Counted from the stretch's first letter, positions 37,187 through 46,741 are shown. The stretch is 64,000 nt of DNA from Bremerella alba (GCF_013618625.1 NZ_JABRWO010000013.1:124001-188000); one strand, 5' to 3'. Notes: generated by a model from the sequence alone, not told the origin. Numbers and translations are program-made.

Positions 37187-38917
37187 ATGATCGGCACGTC
37201 AGAACAACACAATACACTTAGTCAGCAGCTGAATCGCATGTACGGCGAAACGGTCGCCGCCGAAGTTCTGCCGCGTCTGCTTGATTTGCTCGAATCTTAT
37301 TCTGCCAAGATTCCTGAACCCAAACGAACCGGCTGGAACGAAACGGACGTCGTCCTGATCACCTATGCCGATCAGGTCTACGGCCCTGACAAAAGCCCCT
37401 TGGCCATCCTCAAGGACTTCCTTGTCCACCACGGCTATCAAGACCTGCTCAATACAGTTCACCTGCTTCCCTTTTTTCCCTACACCTCCGACGACGGTTT
37501 CTCGGTGGTCGACTACAAACAGGTCGACCCCAATTCCGGGACGTGGTACGACCTGCACGCGCTGGCCGAGCACTTCGACCTGGCCTTTGACATGGTCGCC
37601 AATCACTGCTCGCAAAAGAGCGAGTGGTTCCAGAAGTACCTGCAAGGGGAGAAGCCATACGACGAGTACTTCATTGACGTCGACCCCAGTGTGGACCTCA
37701 GTCAGGTTGTGCGTCCACGGGCCCTGCCGCTGCTTTCTCCCTACGAAACGGCCGCCGGCGAAAAGCATGTCTGGACGACCTTCAGCGCCGATCAGGTCGA
37801 TTTAAACTACGGCAGTCCAGAAGTCTTGCTGGCGATGACCGACGTGCTGCTGTATTACGTTCAAAACGGGTCCCGAATTATCCGCTTGGATGCGATTGCG
37901 TTTCTGTGGAAGACGATCGGCACCAATTGCCTGCACCTGGACGAAACCCACGAGGCAGTCAAACTGTGGCGCACCGTCACAGAAATTGTCGCTCCGCACG
38001 TGCTGCTGCTGACCGAAACCAATGTGCCGCATGCCGAGAATATCAGTTACTTCGGTTTGGCCGACGAAGCGCACATGGTCTATCAGTTCAGCCTTCCGCC
38101 GCTGCTGTTCGATGCGTATTTGAACGAAGATGCGACGACGCTTTCAAAATGGATGGAAACCCTATACGACATCCCTGCCGGCACCACCTACTTCAACTTC
38201 ACCGCTTCGCACGACGGTATTGGCGTCCGCCCGCTGGAAGGGCTTGTGCCGGAGCAGCGTCTCGACAAACTGGTCCAGGCCACGCGTGAGCGCGGCGGAC
38301 TGGTAGGCATGCGAACAATGGCCGACGGCTCGCAAAAGCCGTACGAATTGAACATCACCTATGTCGATGCAATGGGCGAACCTGAAGGCTTCGGCCCTGA
38401 ACATCATGCCCTGCGGTTCCTGGCATCTCAGGCAATCATGCTGGCCATGAAGGGAGTCCCTGGCATCTATTTCCACAGCTTGGTCGGCACCCAGAATCAC
38501 ATTAGCGGCGTCGAGGAAAGTGGGATTCCACGTCGGATCAATCGTCGTAAATTCGAGCGACTTGAATTAGAGAATCAGATCACCGAGCACGAAACGCTGC
38601 AGAATCGCATCTTCCATGGTTATCAAAACCTGATTGCCAAGCGGATCGAACAGTCGGCTTTTCATCCGGATGGTCCGAGCGAAGTCTACCATACCGGTAA
38701 CCCGGCTATATTCGGCTTTAAACGCACTTCACCAGACCGCGATCAAACGATTCTTGTTCTGGCAAACTTAACCGATAAGCTGCAAGGCCTTCCTCTGAGC
38801 GACCCCAAACTACATCCGCTCACGTTCGACTTGATCAGCGATCAATACGTGGTTGAGTCGCAGGGCATTACGCTCGATCCTTATCAAATCGTCTGGCTCA
38901 CCGAACCTGACGGCTAG
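37187..38917 (+). CDS. GH13_18 phosphorylase, probably glucosylglycerate phosphorylase
   Basis: A 576-residue alpha-amylase-fold phosphorylase of the sucrose phosphorylase subfamily. Catalytic residues are readable: nucleophile D235 (IIRLDAIAFLW), acid/base E277 (LLLTETNVPH) and D343 (TASHDGIG). Subfamily markers are FPYTSDDGFSVVDY and the N-terminal VLITYADQVYG. In this subfamily some enzymes cleave sucrose and others cleave glucosylglycerate with phosphate to glucose 1-phosphate. The neighbours (GpgS-type and MggS-type enzymes) point strongly to glucosylglycerate, so it would recycle the osmolyte when stress ends. Confidence 0.85.
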   Translation: MIGTSEQHNTLSQQLNRMYGETVAAEVLPRLLDLLESYSAKIPEPKRTGWNETDVVLITYADQVYGPDKSPLAILKDFLVHHGYQDLLNTVHLLPFFPYTSDDGFSVVDYKQVDPNSGTWYDLHALAEHFDLAFDMVANHCSQKSEWFQKYLQGEKPYDEYFIDVDPSVDLSQVVRPRALPLLSPYETAAGEKHVWTTFSADQVDLNYGSPEVLLAMTDVLLYYVQNGSRIIRLDAIAFLWKTIGTNCLHLDETHEAVKLWRTVTEIVAPHVLLLTETNVPHAENISYFGLADEAHMVYQFSLPPLLFDAYLNEDATTLSKWMETLYDIPAGTTYFNFTASHDGIGVRPLEGLVPEQRLDKLVQATRERGGLVGMRTMADGSQKPYELNITYVDAMGEPEGFGPEHHALRFLASQAIMLAMKGVPGIYFHSLVGTQNHISGVEESGIPRRINRRKFERLELENQITEHETLQNRIFHGYQNLIAKRIEQSAFHPDGPSEVYHTGNPAIFGFKRTSPDRDQTILVLANLTDKLQGLPLSDPKLHPLTFDLISDQYVVESQGITLDPYQIVWLTEPDG

Positions 38918-38984
38918 TGAGCTTGCTTCGAGTTTACAGCACGCCCCTCTCCCCATCTAACGTTCCCGGCCAGGAGACATAAAC

Positions 38985-40205
38985 TTGTCCGACTTCATAC
39001 AACACGGCCCCATTTCGACCCTGCACGATTTCGGAACACTTGGTTCCGAGCAGCTCGAACGCACGCTCGAAGACGCTACCAGCGAATACCCGATGGGGCT
39101 CATCCTGCCGGTCACAGCCAGCGACATGCGGGCCCCGGCGTTCGCGACCATCATGAATGAACTGGAAGGGACGAAGTTCCTCAAGACAATTGTCGTGGTG
39201 CTCAATCGAGCCCCAGATGTTGAAGATTACCGAGAGTGTCGAAAACTGACAGCCCAGCTAGGCAACACTTGCCGCGTGCTTTGGAACGACGGTCCCCGAG
39301 GTCAGGCTGCATTTCAGCAGCTAACCGACGCTGGCTTCAACGTTTCTGTCCCCGGAAAAGGCCGAGCCGTTTGGACCGCGTTCGGCTACCTACTGGCCGA
39401 TCCTGAAATCAAAGCGATGGCACTACACGACTGTGACATCGTGAACTACCACCGCGATATGCTGATGCGGTTGTGCTTGCCGATGGCGCATCGCGGTTTC
39501 GACTTCGACTTTTGCAAAGCCTATTATGCCCGCGTCACCGACCGCATGCATGGGCGTGTGGTTCGTCTGTTGGTCACACCCCTTTTGCGAAGTCTGATTC
39601 GCGTGCTGGGCAACGATGACTTTCTGATCTTCTTGAACAGCTTCCGTTACCCGCTCTCCGGCGAGTTCGCCGTGACCTCAACGCTTGTTCGCGCGAATCG
39701 CATTCCCAGCGATTGGGGTTTAGAAGTGGGAACGCTGGCCGAAGTCTTCCGCAACACGGCCCCCAAGCGGATTTGTCAGATTGACCTGGGTCATCCTTAC
39801 GAGCACAAGCATCAGCCGATCTCGCTGGAAGATGCTAATCGCGGTTTGATGAAGATGACCGCCGACATTTTGCACAGCATCTACCGTACGCTCTCGAGCC
39901 GAGGCATTGTCTTTAATATGGGCATCTTCAACACGCTCGAATCGGCCTACCTGCGTGATGCCCAGGATGCAATTCGCCAGTACCATGCCGACGCGGTGAT
40001 CAATGGTCTAGAGTTCGATCGCCACAGCGAAGAACACACCGTCGAAGGCTTTGCCCGCATGATCACGCAGTGCGGCCAAGAGTTTTTCGAGAACCCGGTC
40101 ATGGCTCACGAGATGCCAACCTGGACTCGCGTACGAAGCGCCATCGCAGACTTCCCCAACACGCTGCGGCGTTCGGTGGAAGGGGATTCGGCAGAGTACA
40201 CCTAA
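38985..40205 (+). CDS. gpgS: Glucosyl-3-phosphoglycerate synthase
   Basis: A 406-residue GT-A enzyme expected to join glucose from NDP-glucose to 3-phosphoglycerate. It opens HGPISTLHDFGTLG, a stretch typical of GpgS, with GKGRAVWTAFGYL and the metal-binding D149-C-D151 (ALHDCDIVN) followed by a DFDFCKAYYAR region. The start is TTG at 38985: AGGAGA lies 7 nt upstream and no ATG fits. It is the last gene of a five-gene unit and ends about 30 nt before a strong terminator. An alternative is direct glucosylglycerate synthase activity. Confidence 0.82.
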   Translation: MSDFIQHGPISTLHDFGTLGSEQLERTLEDATSEYPMGLILPVTASDMRAPAFATIMNELEGTKFLKTIVVVLNRAPDVEDYRECRKLTAQLGNTCRVLWNDGPRGQAAFQQLTDAGFNVSVPGKGRAVWTAFGYLLADPEIKAMALHDCDIVNYHRDMLMRLCLPMAHRGFDFDFCKAYYARVTDRMHGRVVRLLVTPLLRSLIRVLGNDDFLIFLNSFRYPLSGEFAVTSTLVRANRIPSDWGLEVGTLAEVFRNTAPKRICQIDLGHPYEHKHQPISLEDANRGLMKMTADILHSIYRTLSSRGIVFNMGIFNTLESAYLRDAQDAIRQYHADAVINGLEFDRHSEEHTVEGFARMITQCGQEFFENPVMAHEMPTWTRVRSAIADFPNTLRRSVEGDSAEYT

Positions 40206-40232
40206 TCCGGGCCAATCAGCTCGCAAGAAGCA

Positions 40233-40270
40233 AAAGCGGCCGCGATTTTATCGCGACCGCTTTCGTTTTA
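40233..40270. terminator. Bidirectional terminator between convergent genes
   Basis: AAAGCGGCCGCGA (40233-40245) and TCGCGACCGCTTT (40251-40263) form a 13-bp stem with one mismatch and loop TTTTA. CGTTTT follows on the plus strand and AAAA precedes the stem (a T-run on the minus strand). It can serve both gpgS and the minus-strand gene ending at 40287. Confidence 0.82.
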
Positions 40271-40286
40271 AGTTTGCGAACAAAGA

Positions 40287-40916
40287 CTAGTCGTCCAGAC
40301 GACGAACCTGGATGTCCTTGAACCAGACTCGGCTACCTGGGTCGTGAGCTTGCAGGGCGAAGGTTCCCTTGTCCAGCACACGCGTGAAGTCCTTACCTGC
40401 CTCGGCGTCTTCTGGTTCGGTATAGTCGGCAGCGATCTTACCGTTGATCTTGGTCACGATGTGCTTGCCGTCGACCTTGATGTGGTAGTCGAACCACTCA
40501 CCATCCTTCGCCGGCGAGTCGTCGATGACGTCTTTGACCGAGTAGATACCACCGGTCTTCTTCCGGTCGTGATGGGTGTTGTTCACCTGGGCTTCAAAGC
40601 CGTACTTAGGCCAACCCTTGTCTTGAAACTTGGTGTGGAAATAGATCCCACCGTTGCTGTTTTCGTTGGTTTTGACTTTCGCTTTGAATTCAAAGTTCTT
40701 GAACGGCTTGTCGTCGCCAACATAGAACAGGTGGCTGCGTTCTCCGACTGCGACGAATGCGCCGTCTTCGATCTTCCACGATTCAGGGTTTTCGCTGATC
40801 TTCCAACCATCGAAGGACTTGCCGTCCATCAGCGACTTCCACTCGCCATCGGCGGCGGTCGCGACAGCGGACAACATCAAACAAACCAGGGCACCTGTGG
40901 CCAAACGCTTCAACAT
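40287..40916 (-). CDS. DUF1080 (3-keto-disaccharide hydrolase-type) secreted protein
   Basis: A 209-residue secreted protein. Signal peptide 1-22 (LMLSAVATAAD), then one DUF1080/PF06439 jelly-roll domain: SLMDGKSFDGWKIS at the start, NGGIYFHTKF in the middle, and FALQAHDPGSRVWFKDIQVRRL at the end. The domain is very abundant in Planctomycetes and is associated with glycan breakdown; some members hydrolyse 3-keto-disaccharides. AAAGGAAAG precedes the ATG at 40916; the longer in-frame start at 41312 is not credible. Single gene. Confidence 0.9.
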   Translation of the reverse strand: MLKRLATGALVCLMLSAVATAADGEWKSLMDGKSFDGWKISENPESWKIEDGAFVAVGERSHLFYVGDDKPFKNFEFKAKVKTNENSNGGIYFHTKFQDKGWPKYGFEAQVNNTHHDRKKTGGIYSVKDVIDDSPAKDGEWFDYHIKVDGKHIVTKINGKIAADYTEPEDAEAGKDFTRVLDKGTFALQAHDPGSRVWFKDIQVRRLDD

Positions 40917-41204
40917 GAGCTTTCCTTTACGAAGAACGAATGTCTTCTCTTGTGGGGATGGAGTTGTGTTTGTGGGGGGGGACCGACAGATCGAAAGAAT
41001 CGTCCTACGTCGGCGAGACATGAAAATTATGCCATTGATTTTGGTTGAAACGCTCGACGATGACAAGATTCCGCTCGATTCAGGCGAAGTTTTTATGGAT
41101 TCATGACGAATTTTCGCTATTTTCTGAGATCTGTAGCGAAGCGCCATTTGCATAAAGTCTCCCCTGTTTTTGCATTTCGACCCAAGTGAGAGAGCATCAA
41201 TCCA

Positions 41205-41993
41205 ATGAGCACCGCATCCCCCTTGCCGATGAATTGGGAACTGCCTCAGATCTTTCACGAGCGACTGGGGGATGGACCTGGTCGTCAACGTGTCATGCAA
41301 GCCGAGGGGCACCTACTGATTGTGACCCACCGCCCACCGCGGCATAACGAGCGAGTTCGGGCGGGTCGCTTCTTCTGGCGCAACCCGGCTGGGGCCCTGC
41401 AAAGTAGCGACTTGGGCCAAGGGCCTTCGTCGATGATCAAGCATCTGGAAGAGTACCACGCTGCGATTGCTAAGCTTGAAAAAGCCGAGGCCGATGCCCA
41501 GTCGAGCGAAGAGTACTTTCGCGTTATTAGCGAGTTAGGTCCCTTACTACGGGCAACACGAAACCTGCAAAGCACGCTTCAAACAGCGCGTGAACTCTCC
41601 GGCAACGATCGGACCATGATCAACTTTCGCGACCGCAGCTACGAGTTAGAGCGTTCAGCCGAATTGCTGTACAACGAGTCTAAGAACGAACTCGACTTCC
41701 TGATCGCGCAGCGCACCGAACAGCAAGCGGCCAGCAGTCATCGGATGGCGGTCTCGGCGCATCGCCTGAACATCCTCGCGGCGATGTTCTTTCCCATGGT
41801 CACGCTGGCCACGATCTTTGGTTCGTCGTTGAAGCATGGCTGGGAGACGGCCGGGGCACCGCTTCCATTTATTGGCATGTTGATTGTTGGCTTAGCTTTG
41901 GGATTCATGCTGAACTGGTTTATCAATGTGCCGGTCGAACCCAAACAAAGAAAACGACACGGAGCCGATGCTAAGATCCCCCGCACGCCATAA
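41205..41993 (+). CDS. CorA-like membrane protein (no GMN motif)
   Basis: A 262-residue protein with a helical cytoplasmic part (about 75-195: long amphipathic helices rich in E, Q and A) and two C-terminal membrane helices separated by a short loop, the CorA/ZntB architecture. The signature GMN at the end of the first helix is replaced by GSSLKHGWE, so ion selectivity may differ or transport may be lost. The protein is also shorter than CorA (usually about 310 residues). No operon partner; convergent with the ZIP gene. Confidence 0.6.
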   Translation: MSTASPLPMNWELPQIFHERLGDGPGRQRVMQAEGHLLIVTHRPPRHNERVRAGRFFWRNPAGALQSSDLGQGPSSMIKHLEEYHAAIAKLEKAEADAQSSEEYFRVISELGPLLRATRNLQSTLQTARELSGNDRTMINFRDRSYELERSAELLYNESKNELDFLIAQRTEQQAASSHRMAVSAHRLNILAAMFFPMVTLATIFGSSLKHGWETAGAPLPFIGMLIVGLALGFMLNWFINVPVEPKQRKRHGADAKIPRTP

Positions 41994-42048
41994 GCAATCG
42001 AGGGTCCTCCAATTTACATAAGCTGGACTTTGCCACAGAGGACAAGCA

Positions 42049-42984
42049 CTAAGGATCGGCGACTTCTGCCGCTTGATCTTTGGGCGGTTGGCTATGGTCG
42101 TGCAGGCCGCCTGGTTCGGCCAGACCAATCAGGTAGGCGACACCAACCCCCAGCAGCATGACCAGCGAGAGCTTGACCTTATCGTGCGAGTGAAACTGCA
42201 CTTCCGGCAAGATGTCGGCCAGAGAAATACACAGGAAGACCCCCGCCGAGAAACAGAGGGCCATACCGACCATAAATTGTTTGTTCGCATCGAACCCGTT
42301 GTAGCCGACATAAAACAACAGGACGCCCAAAGGGCACATCAACGCGTAACCGAGATTGACGATACTGATGGTACTAACTGGCCACTTGCTTTGCCGCATG
42401 ATGAAGGTAATCGACAACGCATCGAGGGGTTTGTGTAAGAAGATCCCCAGAAAGACGCCCAGCCCTAGCAGTCCCAGGAAGCCTGACTCGTGATGGGCTG
42501 CCGCCGAGACACCGGCAGCCAGGGCAATTCCATCTAGCAGCGTGTGCAAAGACAAACCCAAGAAGACGCCTAGCCAGCGCATCCTCGAGTCAGGGGCCTC
42601 ATGCGAGTGATTGTGCTGCGGGGCGTGTCCTGGATGATCGTGCTCATGATCGCAATGCAAGTGCCCGCCATGCTCGTGATCGCTGGCCGCCGTGCCTGGG
42701 TATTCGTTTTCGATAGGAGCGTGTTCATGAAAATGAAACAAACGCATCAAAAAGAACGTGGTGATTAAGCCCACCAGCAAACTGCCCATCGCCCAATCCA
42801 ACGAATTGCACTCGGCAATCCCATGCGGGAGCATATGCAGAATCCCCACTCCCAACATCAGCCCCCCCACGGCGCTCATCATCATCTGCATGCGGGTATG
42901 CGTCAGACGAATGACCACTGGCAGCCACCCTCCCAACAGGGAAGCAGCGATGATCAACAAACAGTAGATCGCCAGCAGAAGCAT
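42049..42984 (-). CDS. ZIP family metal transporter
   Basis: A 311-residue membrane protein with about eight hydrophobic helices and a large histidine-rich loop (about residues 90-140: many H, D and E) between helices 3 and 4. The ZIP metal-binding helix has LSLHTLLDGIALAAG, and the following helix has GIFLHKPLDALS. It should import zinc or other divalent metals, or release them from a compartment. ATG 42984 is preferred to an in-frame TTG 21 nt upstream. It is divergent from a Zn/Cd-type P-ATPase gene; import and export share one intergenic region. Confidence 0.9.
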   Translation of the reverse strand: MLLLAIYCLLIIAASLLGGWLPVVIRLTHTRMQMMMSAVGGLMLGVGILHMLPHGIAECNSLDWAMGSLLVGLITTFFLMRLFHFHEHAPIENEYPGTAASDHEHGGHLHCDHEHDHPGHAPQHNHSHEAPDSRMRWLGVFLGLSLHTLLDGIALAAGVSAAAHHESGFLGLLGLGVFLGIFLHKPLDALSITFIMRQSKWPVSTISIVNLGYALMCPLGVLLFYVGYNGFDANKQFMVGMALCFSAGVFLCISLADILPEVQFHSHDKVKLSLVMLLGVGVAYLIGLAEPGGLHDHSQPPKDQAAEVADP

Positions 42985-43060
42985 GGATCTTAATTCCACA
43001 ACCAAAAGGGCAATCCCCTAGGCGATTACACGCGTTCGGGGGAAACATCTCAGCTTAGAC

Positions 43061-43087
43061 GCCAAGTGGTTAGATGCCAAGTGGTTA
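43061..43087. repeat. Tandem 12-bp direct repeat between ZIP and P-ATPase genes
   Basis: GCCAAGTGGTTA occurs at 43061-43072 and again at 43076-43087, a 15-bp period. It lies in the 187-nt divergent region between the two metal-transport genes and could be a pair of regulator sites or a recent slip duplication. Confidence 0.6.
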
Positions 43088-43171
43088 CAAGGGCTTTGCC
43101 CCATCGCTTCGCAACGCTACCATTCAGATAACATCCGTTTTCCTAAACCCCTATCACCGAAGTAGATCCGG

Positions 43172-45373
43172 ATGACGCACTACCCCCAGGACGACTCTCT
43201 CAGCAAATTCTCGACGGTTAGCCTACAGGTCGCTGAACTCGATTGTGCGGAAGAAGTGCGGGTCCTTAAGGATGGGCTGGCCAAAAAGCCGGGGATCGAG
43301 AAGCTCGACTTCGACGTGATGCGGGGGCGAATGGATGTCCATTACGACGACCAACAGTGGAACGTCCATCGCTTGCTGGAGGCCGTTAGCTCTCTAGGCA
43401 TGACCGCTCACGAGGTCATCGAGACGCCTCAATCCGAATCCGCTGCAGAGCCGGTCCGGCACAACAACGATCGAGAACGGGCCCTGATTCGCAGTGGTGC
43501 ATTTCTGCTGGTGGCCGTCGTTATCCAAGTGTGGGAATCAGGCGGAATCGGGGCACTTTTCGGCCATGGCGAAGGTGCGCATACCATTTCGGTGTTGGCG
43601 ATCCTGCTGTATCTCATTTCCATTTCGTTCGGCATCCGCTGGATCTTCCCTAAGGCGGTCAAAGCGGTCCTGCGGTTTTCTGCCGATATGAACCTCTTGA
43701 TGACCGTTGCCGTGACCGGTGCGATCATTCTGGGCGAATTCTTCGAAGCGGCCATGGTCACGCTCTTGTTCACGCTGTCCGAGGTCCTCGAACAGCGAAG
43801 CGTGACCAAAGCTCGCCGTTCGATTCAATCGCTGATGTCGCTCGCCCCGGATTTGGCACGCGTTAAGACCGAGACCGGCATTGAAGAAGTCGCGACTGAT
43901 GAGATTGAGAACGGCCAGATTTGCCTCGTCCGTCCTGGCGAACGCATTCCCCTGGACGGAACGGTCGTCCAGGGCCTCTCGGCAATCGACCAGGCGCCGA
44001 TCACCGGAGAGTCGGTCCCCGTCGAGAAAGAGCCAGGCGACACGGTTTATGCCGGCACCATCAACGGCAGCGGAAGCATCGAGTTCCGCGTGGCAGGCAC
44101 CTCGGGTTCTACCCTGTTAAACCGGATCGTGCGGCTCATCGATCAGGCCTATCAACGTCGCGCACCGAGCGAACAATGGGTCGATCAGTTTGCCCGATAT
44201 TATACGCCTACGATGATGCTCTTAGCGGTCGCCGTGATGGTCATTCCCCCGACGATCGTCGGCTGGTCGGCAGAATCCGCAACCGATTGGTTTTACAACG
44301 GGCTAGTACTTCTAGTCATTGCTTGCCCATGTGCATTGGTGATCTCGACACCGGTCAGCATTGTTTCTGGCCTCACCGCGGCCGCACGCCATGGTGTGCT
44401 GGTCAAAGGAGGTCTCTCGCTCGAGACCGTGGCGAAGGTCAAAGCGGTCGTACTCGATAAGACCGGCACTCTTACCACCGGCATGCCTACCGTGACGACC
44501 GTGCAGTGCTTTGGGGACCAAACCAACGACCAGGCCTTGGCCATGGCAGCCGGATTGCAAAACCACAGCACGCACCCCATCGCCAAAGCGATTGTTCACT
44601 ATGCCAATCAAGATGAAGTTGCTCCGGCCGAATTCGCCCATGTAGAAGAAATCCCCGGGCGTGGCATTTCCGGACAGATCGACGGCCAGCGGATCTGGCT
44701 GGGAAGCACTCGCCTGGCCGCCGAACAAGGCGCGGATATCTCCGAACTGGAAGGCATCGCCGCGAAAACGGGTGCTAACGTGGTCGCCTTGGGGCAAGAC
44801 AACCAACTTCTGGCCGCTTTTCAGCTGCAAGATGAACTGCGAGACACGGCGGGTCGGGCTGTCGAGTCGCTGCACCGCTTGGGCGTCGCGCAAGTCGAGC
44901 TGATTTCCGGAGATCGCACCAGCGTGGTCAAAGATGTCGCGGAGAAAGTGGGGGTCGATGCCTGGAAGGCGGAGCAATTGCCTGAGGACAAGATCGAAGC
45001 GGTCCTGCGTCTGCGCAACGAGCACCAACTGGTTGCCATGGTTGGAGATGGGATCAACGACGGTCCGGCCTTGGCAGCGGCCGACGTCGGGATTGCCATG
45101 GGTGCGATGGGCAGTGATACGGCTATTGAAACGGCCGACATCGCGCTCATGTCGGACGAGATCGAAAAGCTACCGTGGTTGATCGCGCATGGGCGTAGAA
45201 CGCTGAGTTTGATCCGGCAAAATATCTTCGCAGCCCTGGCGATCAAGGTGATCTTCATCATTCTGACGATGATCGGCTATCCCAATCTATGGCTGGCCAT
45301 TCTTGCCGATACGGGCGTTTCGTTGGCGGTGATTGCCAATAGCCTGCGATTACTGCGGACTAAAACGTCGTAA
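43172..45373 (+). CDS. Heavy-metal P-type ATPase (Zn/Cd/Pb type)
   Basis: A 733-residue P1B-ATPase that would pump zinc, cadmium or lead out. An N-terminal HMA-like domain (1-77) has LDCAEEV rather than the usual CxxC. Membrane helices follow, then TGES in the actuator loop, the ion-site motif C385-P-C387 (VIACPCALV), phosphorylated D429 (DKTGTLT), and VGDGINDGPALAAADVG. The CPC with an HMA of the DCAEE form fits the ZntA branch. It diverges from a ZIP gene, so the two probably share zinc-dependent control. Confidence 0.92.
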   Translation: MTHYPQDDSLSKFSTVSLQVAELDCAEEVRVLKDGLAKKPGIEKLDFDVMRGRMDVHYDDQQWNVHRLLEAVSSLGMTAHEVIETPQSESAAEPVRHNNDRERALIRSGAFLLVAVVIQVWESGGIGALFGHGEGAHTISVLAILLYLISISFGIRWIFPKAVKAVLRFSADMNLLMTVAVTGAIILGEFFEAAMVTLLFTLSEVLEQRSVTKARRSIQSLMSLAPDLARVKTETGIEEVATDEIENGQICLVRPGERIPLDGTVVQGLSAIDQAPITGESVPVEKEPGDTVYAGTINGSGSIEFRVAGTSGSTLLNRIVRLIDQAYQRRAPSEQWVDQFARYYTPTMMLLAVAVMVIPPTIVGWSAESATDWFYNGLVLLVIACPCALVISTPVSIVSGLTAAARHGVLVKGGLSLETVAKVKAVVLDKTGTLTTGMPTVTTVQCFGDQTNDQALAMAAGLQNHSTHPIAKAIVHYANQDEVAPAEFAHVEEIPGRGISGQIDGQRIWLGSTRLAAEQGADISELEGIAAKTGANVVALGQDNQLLAAFQLQDELRDTAGRAVESLHRLGVAQVELISGDRTSVVKDVAEKVGVDAWKAEQLPEDKIEAVLRLRNEHQLVAMVGDGINDGPALAAADVGIAMGAMGSDTAIETADIALMSDEIEKLPWLIAHGRRTLSLIRQNIFAALAIKVIFIILTMIGYPNLWLAILADTGVSLAVIANSLRLLRTKTS

Positions 45374-45375
45374 AC

Positions 45376-45405
45376 CCTCGCAACTGGGCAGCACCTTTTG
45401 CGAGG
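45376..45405 (+). terminator. Possible terminator of the P-ATPase gene
   Basis: CCTCGCAA (45376-45383) and TTGCGAGG (45398-45405) form a perfect 8-bp stem with a 14-nt loop just after the ATPase stop codon, followed by CCCTTTCG. The T-run is weak, so it may be only a partial terminator. Confidence 0.45.
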
Positions 45406-45475
45406 CCCTTTCGAACGTTACATTGGCGGTTTCAACGCACAACCCAGAGATCCTTACTCGGAGCTTGAATCCCAA

Positions 45476-46660
45476 ATGGCAAAGCTATCGATCGCCGACG
45501 TAGACGTTAGTGGCAAGAAAGTCTTGATGCGGGTCGACTTCAATGTCCCGCTCGACGGTGGCAAGATCACGGACGATCGTCGCATCGAAATGGCCCTTCC
45601 TTCGATCAAGTCGGTCGTCGATCGCGGCGGCCAGCTGATCTTGATGAGCCACTTGGGCCGCCCCGAACCCGGCGCAGACAACTCGGCGTTCAGCCTGAAG
45701 CCAGCAGCGGCTCGTTTGGGCGAACTGCTTAGCAAAGACGTTGCATTCGCTTCCGATACGGTCGGTGACGATGCGGCCGCCAAGGTAGCTGCCCTGACCG
45801 ATGGTGGTGTTGTCGTGCTCGAAAATCTTCGCTTTGAAAAGGGCGAAAAGAAGGGTGACGCAGACTTCGCTGGCAAGCTCGCGGCCTTCGCCGATATCTA
45901 CTGCAACGATGCGTTTGGTACCTGTCACCGCACCGATGCTTCGATGCTTGCCGTTCCGGAAGCGATGGGCGACAAGCCCAAGGTAGTCGGCTTCCTGGTC
46001 GAAAAGGAAATCACTTACCTTTCCGATGCCATCGGCAATCCCAAGCGACCTTTCGTCGCGATCCTGGGTGGTGCCAAGGTTTCCGACAAGATCATGGTCA
46101 TCAAGAATCTGCTGGGCATCTGCGACAAGGTGCTCATCGGCGGTGCGATGGCCTATACATTCTCGCTCGCTCAGGGTGGCAAGGTCGGCAAGAGCCTGGT
46201 CGAAAAGGACAAGGTCGCACTGGCGAGGGAATTGATCGAGATTGGTGGCGACAAACTCGTTTTGCCCGTCGATACGCATTGTGGCGACGATTTCAGTGGC
46301 AGTTGCAATAAAGTAGTTGTCAAATCCGGCGAAATTCCGGACGAATACGAAGGTCTCGACGTTGGCCCAGAAACCGCCAAGCAGTACGCTGAGTTGGTGA
46401 AGGATGCCCAAACGGTGGTTTGGAATGGCCCGATGGGTGTCTTCGAGATGCCACCCTTCGACGCCGGTACCAGGGCCGTTGCCGACGCGATCGCCGAGTC
46501 GGATGCCATCAGCATCATTGGCGGGGGTGACAGTGCCGCAGCGATCGGTCAGTTTGGCCTGGACGACAAAGTGACCCACGTCTCGACCGGCGGGGGCGCC
46601 AGCCTGTCGATGCTGGAAGGTCAGGCTTTTAAGGCCGTCGATGCCCTCGACGACAAATAA
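45476..46660 (+). CDS. pgk: Phosphoglycerate kinase
   Basis: A 394-residue glycolytic kinase that converts 1,3-bisphosphoglycerate and ADP to 3-phosphoglycerate and ATP. Motifs are [11 protein letters not shown] near the N-terminus, [19 protein letters not shown], and the C-terminal [13 protein letters not shown] (GGGDT-type nucleotide loop with Ser). Length is normal. The start is placed at 45476, where the family N-terminus begins, because the longer frame runs back into the upstream hairpin. It ends in a strong terminator. Confidence 0.95.
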   Translation: MAKLSIADVDVSGKKVLMRVDFNVPLDGGKITDDRRIEMALPSIKSVVDRGGQLILMSHLGRPEPGADNSAFSLKPAAARLGELLSKDVAFASDTVGDDAAAKVAALTDGGVVVLENLRFEKGEKKGDADFAGKLAAFADIYCNDAFGTCHRTDASMLAVPEAMGDKPKVVGFLVEKEITYLSDAIGNPKRPFVAILGGAKVSDKIMVIKNLLGICDKVLIGGAMAYTFSLAQGGKVGKSLVEKDKVALARELIEIGGDKLVLPVDTHCGDDFSGSCNKVVVKSGEIPDEYEGLDVGPETAKQYAELVKDAQTVVWNGPMGVFEMPPFDAGTRAVADAIAESDAISIIGGGDSAAAIGQFGLDDKVTHVSTGGGASLSMLEGQAFKAVDALDDK

Positions 46661-46691
46661 CGTCGAATAAATCGCAACGATCGAATATCTT

Positions 46692-46723
46692 AAAGCGGTC
46701 CTGGCTTCCAGGGCCGCTTTTTT
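46692..46723 (+). terminator. Rho-independent terminator after pgk
   Basis: AAAGCGGTCCTGG (46692-46704) pairs with CCAGGGCCGCTTT (46708-46720), a 13-bp stem with one G-T pair and a 3-nt loop, running into a T-tract (six T in all). Confidence 0.88.
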
Positions 46724-46741
46724 CATCGACAGGAGTTCCCT

